Shown: one piece after another, positions 37,113 through 39,710 of the stretch
How the letters are laid out: each line of letters opens with the position of its first letter
How positions within the stretch are numbered: the stretch's first letter is position 1
From: Candidatus Eremiobacterota bacterium
GTDB lineage: Bacteria; Vulcanimicrobiota; Vulcanimicrobiia; Vulcanimicrobiales; Vulcanimicrobiaceae
Assembly (NCBI GenBank): GCA_019235885.1
Contig: JAFAKB010000096.1
Coordinates: 1 to 39,710, forward strand
DNA: 39,710 nucleotides
Reading direction: 5' to 3'
Notes under the pieces: generated by a model
Database searches by the model: none
Told to the model about the DNA's origin: nothing
The model's input: the letters and a program-made list of their open reading frames with translations, nothing else
Made by a program: the position numbers and the translations under genes

Positions 37113-37843
37113 GCCGGAACGCGCTCGGCGAGCCGCCGCGCGATGAACGTCGCGACGTCGCTCGGCAGGGTTCCGCGGCCGAAGCCGGCGTCGTAGCCGA
37201 GCTCGGCGGCCAGCACGTTCGTCATCCGTGGTCCCCCCGCGATCAGCAGCGTTCGCTCGCGCAAGTTCTCCGCTTCGAGCAACTCGGCGAGCGCGGTGAA
37301 GTTCGCCACGTCGCTCCCCTTCTGCGTGACGACTTGCGAGGCGAGGATCGCGTCGGCGCCGTGCTCCCCGGCGAAGCGCACGACGTCCTCGACCGCGATC
37401 TGGCTGCCGAGGTTGTGGACCTCGAAGCCGCGATAGCGCTCGAGGCCGTAGTCGCCCTTGTAGCCCTTCATGTTCAAGATCGCGTCGATCCCTACGGTGT
37501 GCGCGTCGGTCCCGATGCACGCGCCGACGATCTTCACCTTGCGGCCGACGCGCTCGGCGATCAGCGCGTCGACTTGCTCCATCGTCAGCGATTCGCGGGT
37601 CGCCGACGGCGCCTGGATCGCCGAGACGTCGATCGCGACCGGCGTGCGCGCGTAGACGACGAAAAACGAGAACCCGCTCGCGATCGCGCGCCCGTCGACG
37701 ACCGCGACGTCGGTGAAGCCCATCTTCCCGACGAGCCGGCGCGCCGCTTCGTCGGCCGCTTCGCTCCACTCGAGCGGGAGCGTGAACGAGAGCTGAACCG
37801 CGCCGTCGCCCAGCGTGTCGCCGTACGGCTTCACCGTGCTCAC
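37109..37843 (-). CDS. kamE: Lysine 5,6-aminomutase, beta (cobalamin-binding) subunit
   Basis: With KamD moves the terminal amino group of D-lysine or L-beta-lysine by one carbon, using adenosylcobalamin and PLP. The 244-residue protein has the base-off cobalamin motif GTDAHTVGID (Asp113, His115, Gly118) and, 11 residues after the cobalt-ligand His, Lys126 in LNMKGYKGDYGLERY, the expected PLP lysine, at the spacing known for the clostridial enzyme. GFEVHNLGSQI and LIAGGPRMTN follow as in the Rossmann-like B12 domain. The GTG overlaps the kamD stop. The separate small beta subunit argues against ornithine 4,5-aminomutase. Confidence 0.94.
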   Translation of the reverse strand: MSTVKPYGDTLGDGAVQLSFTLPLEWSEAADEAARRLVGKMGFTDVAVVDGRAIASGFSFFVVYARTPVAIDVSAIQAPSATRESLTMEQVDALIAERVGRKVKIVGACIGTDAHTVGIDAILNMKGYKGDYGLERYRGFEVHNLGSQIAVEDVVRFAGEHGADAILASQVVTQKGSDVANFTALAELLEAENLRERTLLIAGGPRMTNVLAAELGYDAGFGRGTLPSDVATFIARRLAERVPA

Positions 37844-39384
37844 GCGAGCGCCGTCGCGCCGGCGAGGGCCTCGGCGAACGGGTTCCAGTACGCCGGGTCC
37901 TTGGCGAAGACGCCCTCGAAGCCGCGCCCACCCTCGCGCGGCCGCTTCACGTCGGCGAACGTTCCCTCTTCGATCGCCCGCATCAAGCCGCGCTCGGCGA
38001 CGCGGTCGAGGATCCGCACGGCGCCGTCAAGCACCTCGCGCGCGCGGCGCTCGATCTTCCCGCCGGGCTTGATCTCGATCTCGTCGCCGAAGCCGCGCGC
38101 GGTCTTCATCACGTACCGCGCATTCTCCAGCGCGAGCGCGCGGTCGCCCAGGAACGGCGTGTGGATCGCCTCGGTCAGCATCCCGCACAGGTGGATGGTC
38201 TGGTGCGTCATCACCGAGGTCAGGTTGAACATCGCGTCGATCAGGTGGCCCTTGAAGACGTTTCCGGTCATGTGCTTGGTCGGCGGCATGTACTTCAGCG
38301 GGGCGTGCGGGAAGATCTGGCGCGCCAGCTGCGCCTGAGCGAGCTGGAGCAGGAACCCGTCTTCGAGATCGGGGTCGATCTCGTACGCGTCGCCGAGGCC
38401 CATCTGTCGCTCCGGCAAACCCGCGCGCTTGGCGAACGCCTCGTTGACGAACTGCGAAGCGAGGACCGCCGGCGCCTGCTCGACCGCGTCGGCGGTGGTG
38501 AGGTAGTTGTCCTCGCCGGTGTTGATGATGATTCCGCTGCGCGCGTTGAGCTGGCGCGAGAAGTGCTGGTCGACGAAGGTGCGCTGCATGTTGATGTCGC
38601 GGAAAAGGATGCCGTACATCGAGTCGTTGAGCAGCATGTCGAGCCGCTCGAGCGCCGCGGTCGCCGCGATCTCCGGCATGCACAGCCCGCTCGCGTAGTT
38701 CGTCAGCATCACGTATCTGCCCAGCCGCTCGGAGACCGCGTCGAGCGCCGCGCGCATGATGCGGAAGTTCTCCTGCGTCGCGTACGTGCCGCCGAACCCT
38801 TCGACGGTCGCGCCGAACGGGACGTAGTCGAGCAGCGACTGCGCCGTCGAGCGGATCACGGCGACCACCTGCGCGCCGGCTTCGGCGGCGGCGACGGCGG
38901 CGGTGCGGTCTTCGTAGATGTTGCCGCTCGCCACGATCACGTAGAGCAGCGGCGGCTCCTCTTGCGGGAGCCGCGCGAGCAGCACGTCGCGCGCGCCGCG
39001 CGCGGCGTCGATCCGCGCCAACCCGCTCGCGACGTGCGGGCGCAGCGCGGCGCGCAGCGCGCTCTCCGGGGTGCGCGAGGGATCGGGAAGCGGCTCCCCG
39101 GCGGCGACCGCCTCGGCGACCTGCTGCGGGGTGCGGCCGCTCTCGGCGAGCGCCGCGCCGAGCGCGCGCGCGAGCCCCTGCTCGCGCGCGGGGAGCGCGT
39201 CGACCAGCCGGTTCGGGAGCGGGACGCCGTCGCCGTCGACGCCGTCGACCCCGCACAGCCGCGCGACCACGCGCTCGACGCTCAGCGTCGAGTGGCGGGC
39301 GATGAAGTCGCCGATCGGGTCGACGATCGCGGAGGCGAGCCGGCGCGCGTTCGCGACGGCGGCCTGATCGAGGCGGAGTTCCAT
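37840..39384 (-). CDS. kamD: Lysine 5,6-aminomutase, alpha subunit
   Basis: Catalytic TIM-barrel subunit that holds PLP and adenosylcobalamin with KamE. The 514-residue length equals that of clostridial KamD. Recognisable stretches are LYVIVASGNIYEDRTAAVAA, YATQENFRIMRAALD, MLTNYASGLCMPEIAA, LNDSMYGILFRDINMQRTF, HFSRQLNARSGIIINTGEDN, and MPPTKHMTGNVFKGH. I chose the ATG at 39384 because MELRLDQAAVANARRLAS aligns with family starts; GTG 39396 or TTG 39471 would lengthen it. The enzyme belongs to anaerobic lysine degradation, but none of the other pathway genes (kamA, kdd, kce, kal) is in the window. Confidence 0.94.
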   Translation of the reverse strand: MELRLDQAAVANARRLASAIVDPIGDFIARHSTLSVERVVARLCGVDGVDGDGVPLPNRLVDALPAREQGLARALGAALAESGRTPQQVAEAVAAGEPLPDPSRTPESALRAALRPHVASGLARIDAARGARDVLLARLPQEEPPLLYVIVASGNIYEDRTAAVAAAEAGAQVVAVIRSTAQSLLDYVPFGATVEGFGGTYATQENFRIMRAALDAVSERLGRYVMLTNYASGLCMPEIAATAALERLDMLLNDSMYGILFRDINMQRTFVDQHFSRQLNARSGIIINTGEDNYLTTADAVEQAPAVLASQFVNEAFAKRAGLPERQMGLGDAYEIDPDLEDGFLLQLAQAQLARQIFPHAPLKYMPPTKHMTGNVFKGHLIDAMFNLTSVMTHQTIHLCGMLTEAIHTPFLGDRALALENARYVMKTARGFGDEIEIKPGGKIERRAREVLDGAVRILDRVAERGLMRAIEEGTFADVKRPREGGRGFEGVFAKDPAYWNPFAEALAGATALA

Positions 39385-39411
39385 GAGCCGGCGCACGATT
39401 TCCGGACGAAG

Positions 39412-39459
39412 CGCGGCGGTTCCGCCGCGGAAACGTTCGGCCGCGCCGCGAGCGAACGC
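39412..39459 (-). other. Two GC-rich hairpins in the kamD leader
   Basis: CGCGGCGG / CCGCCGCG (39412-39419 with 39422-39429) and CGTTCG / CGAACG (starting near 39434 and ending near 39457) lie between the upstream terminator and the kamD start. The interval is too short for a cobalamin riboswitch. They may be chance structure in GC-rich DNA. Confidence 0.3.
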
Positions 39460-39469
39460 GGAACGGCCC

Positions 39470-39505
39470 AAAAAAGAAGTGCCCGGGAGCGACTCCCGAG
39501 CACTT
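39470..39505 (-). terminator. Strong terminator of the beta-helix gene
   Basis: AAGTGCCCGGGAG (39477-39489) pairs with CTCCCGAGCACTT (39493-39505) with one A-C mismatch and a three-base loop; on the minus strand six T follow (39475-39470). It lies 20 bases after the stop of the partial gene and isolates the kamD operon. Confidence 0.88.
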
Positions 39506-39525
39506 CGAAAGACCGCGGCCGAGCG

Positions 39526-39710
39526 TCAGTGGAGATTCGTCGGCCCAGGCGGGGTGTTGTTCACGTTCCCGTCGATCTCGTTGTTGCCGTACGTGAAGAC
39601 GTTCGCGCCCCCGGACGCGCCGAACACCGCGTTGTTCCCGGTGATCAGCGAGTAGCCGACGCGCAGGTTCGAGGTCGCCGATCCGCCGCCGGCGACCGCG
39701 ACGTTGTTGA
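39526..39710 (-). CDS. C-terminus of a probable exported right-handed beta-helix protein, cut by window edge
   Basis: Only the last 60 or so residues are present, stop TGA at 39528-39526. The sequence has the spaced Asn pairs and short strands of a parallel beta-helix: NVAVAGGGSATSNLRVGYS, LITGNNAVFGASGGANVFT, YGNNEIDGNVNN, ending TPPGPTNLH. Such ends are common in surface or secreted beta-helix repeat proteins. N-terminal domains and any secretion signal are outside the window, so no function can be given. Confidence 0.7.
   Translation of the reverse strand, partial: NNVAVAGGGSATSNLRVGYSLITGNNAVFGASGGANVFTYGNNEIDGNVNNTPPGPTNLH

Noticed and set aside
34140-37196. 1018-residue open frame on the plus strand
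   Set aside because: It runs across the start of the second receptor, the SIS gene and most of dacB on the other strand and is low-complexity Arg/Ala/Asp sequence, a result of high GC content.
37109-39384. Ornithine 4,5-aminomutase (OraS/OraE)
   Set aside because: OraE is a single long chain with the B12 domain attached and OraS is small; here a 514-residue alpha and a 244-residue beta subunit match KamD/KamE.
39385-39525. Cobalamin riboswitch before kamD
   Set aside because: The interval outside the terminator is under 90 bases, too short for the aptamer, and I see no conserved B12-box-like segment.

Overview
The window is GC-rich, densely coded bacterial DNA with many GTG starts and many 4-base GTGA or ATGA stop/start overlaps. 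It encodes two large TonB-dependent-receptor-type outer-membrane proteins, so the host is diderm. Yet the lexA promoter carries SOS boxes of the Gram-positive type (CGAAC-N4-GTTCG) and lexA stands divergent from a small secreted LysM protein, as lexA/yneA do in Bacillus. A diderm lineage on the Terrabacteria side fits best. Candidatus Eremiobacterota (WPS-2, Vulcanimicrobiota) is my guess; it rests on general resemblance, not on a search.

Layout. 1-3833 (minus): FHA protein, panC, coaBC, coaX and a partial dusB, a coenzyme A operon plus a tRNA-modification gene. 3893-10842 (plus): a small unknown gene, then a class I lanthipeptide cluster made of a LanC cyclase, a full-length LanB dehydratase, one precursor, a second LanC and five more precursors. 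10881-14109 (minus): lexA, an orphan PTS EIIC and a PLP enzyme of the methionine gamma-lyase/aluminium-resistance family. 14110-14618: divergent SOS control region and LysM gene. 14619-15059: gene-free, with a terminator and a three-armed inverted repeat. 15060-18542 (minus): TonB-type receptor. 18690-20987 (minus): sucC, sucD and a small CxxC protein. 21111-22328 (plus): an exported protein and a DCC-family protein. 22325-31457 (minus): nine packed genes (exported TIM-barrel-like protein, PilZ, gmd, rmd, membrane methyltransferase, CDF transporter, thiolase, 3-hydroxyacyl-CoA dehydrogenase, acyl-CoA dehydrogenase). 31517-34345 (minus): second receptor. 34512-39384 (minus): kamD, kamE, a PBP4-type carboxypeptidase and a SIS isomerase. 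39526-39710 (minus): the end of an exported beta-helix-like protein.

The most interesting system is the lanthipeptide cluster. Six short precursors, two of which begin with codons or lengths that hide them from routine ORF calling, share an N-terminal F-D/E-D/E-L-D-L-R-E-E/Q-P box and have different Cys/Thr-rich cores, all with an adjacent Cys pair. Four of them alternate between two core types in the order A-B-A-B, which suggests duplication of a two-peptide unit. One LanB and two collinear LanC paralogues serve them. No transporter, leader protease, immunity gene or regulator lies in the window. A strong hairpin between lanB and the first precursor may set expression levels.

The second notable system is the lexA/LysM control region: two SOS boxes, one perfect and one with a single mismatch, placed against recognisable promoters for both genes. 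The other genes are mostly metabolic: CoA synthesis, TCA cycle, short-chain acyl-CoA metabolism, GDP-6-deoxyhexose synthesis and adenosylcobalamin-dependent lysine 5,6-aminomutase. Product assignments come from motifs read in the translations; no database or folding program was used.
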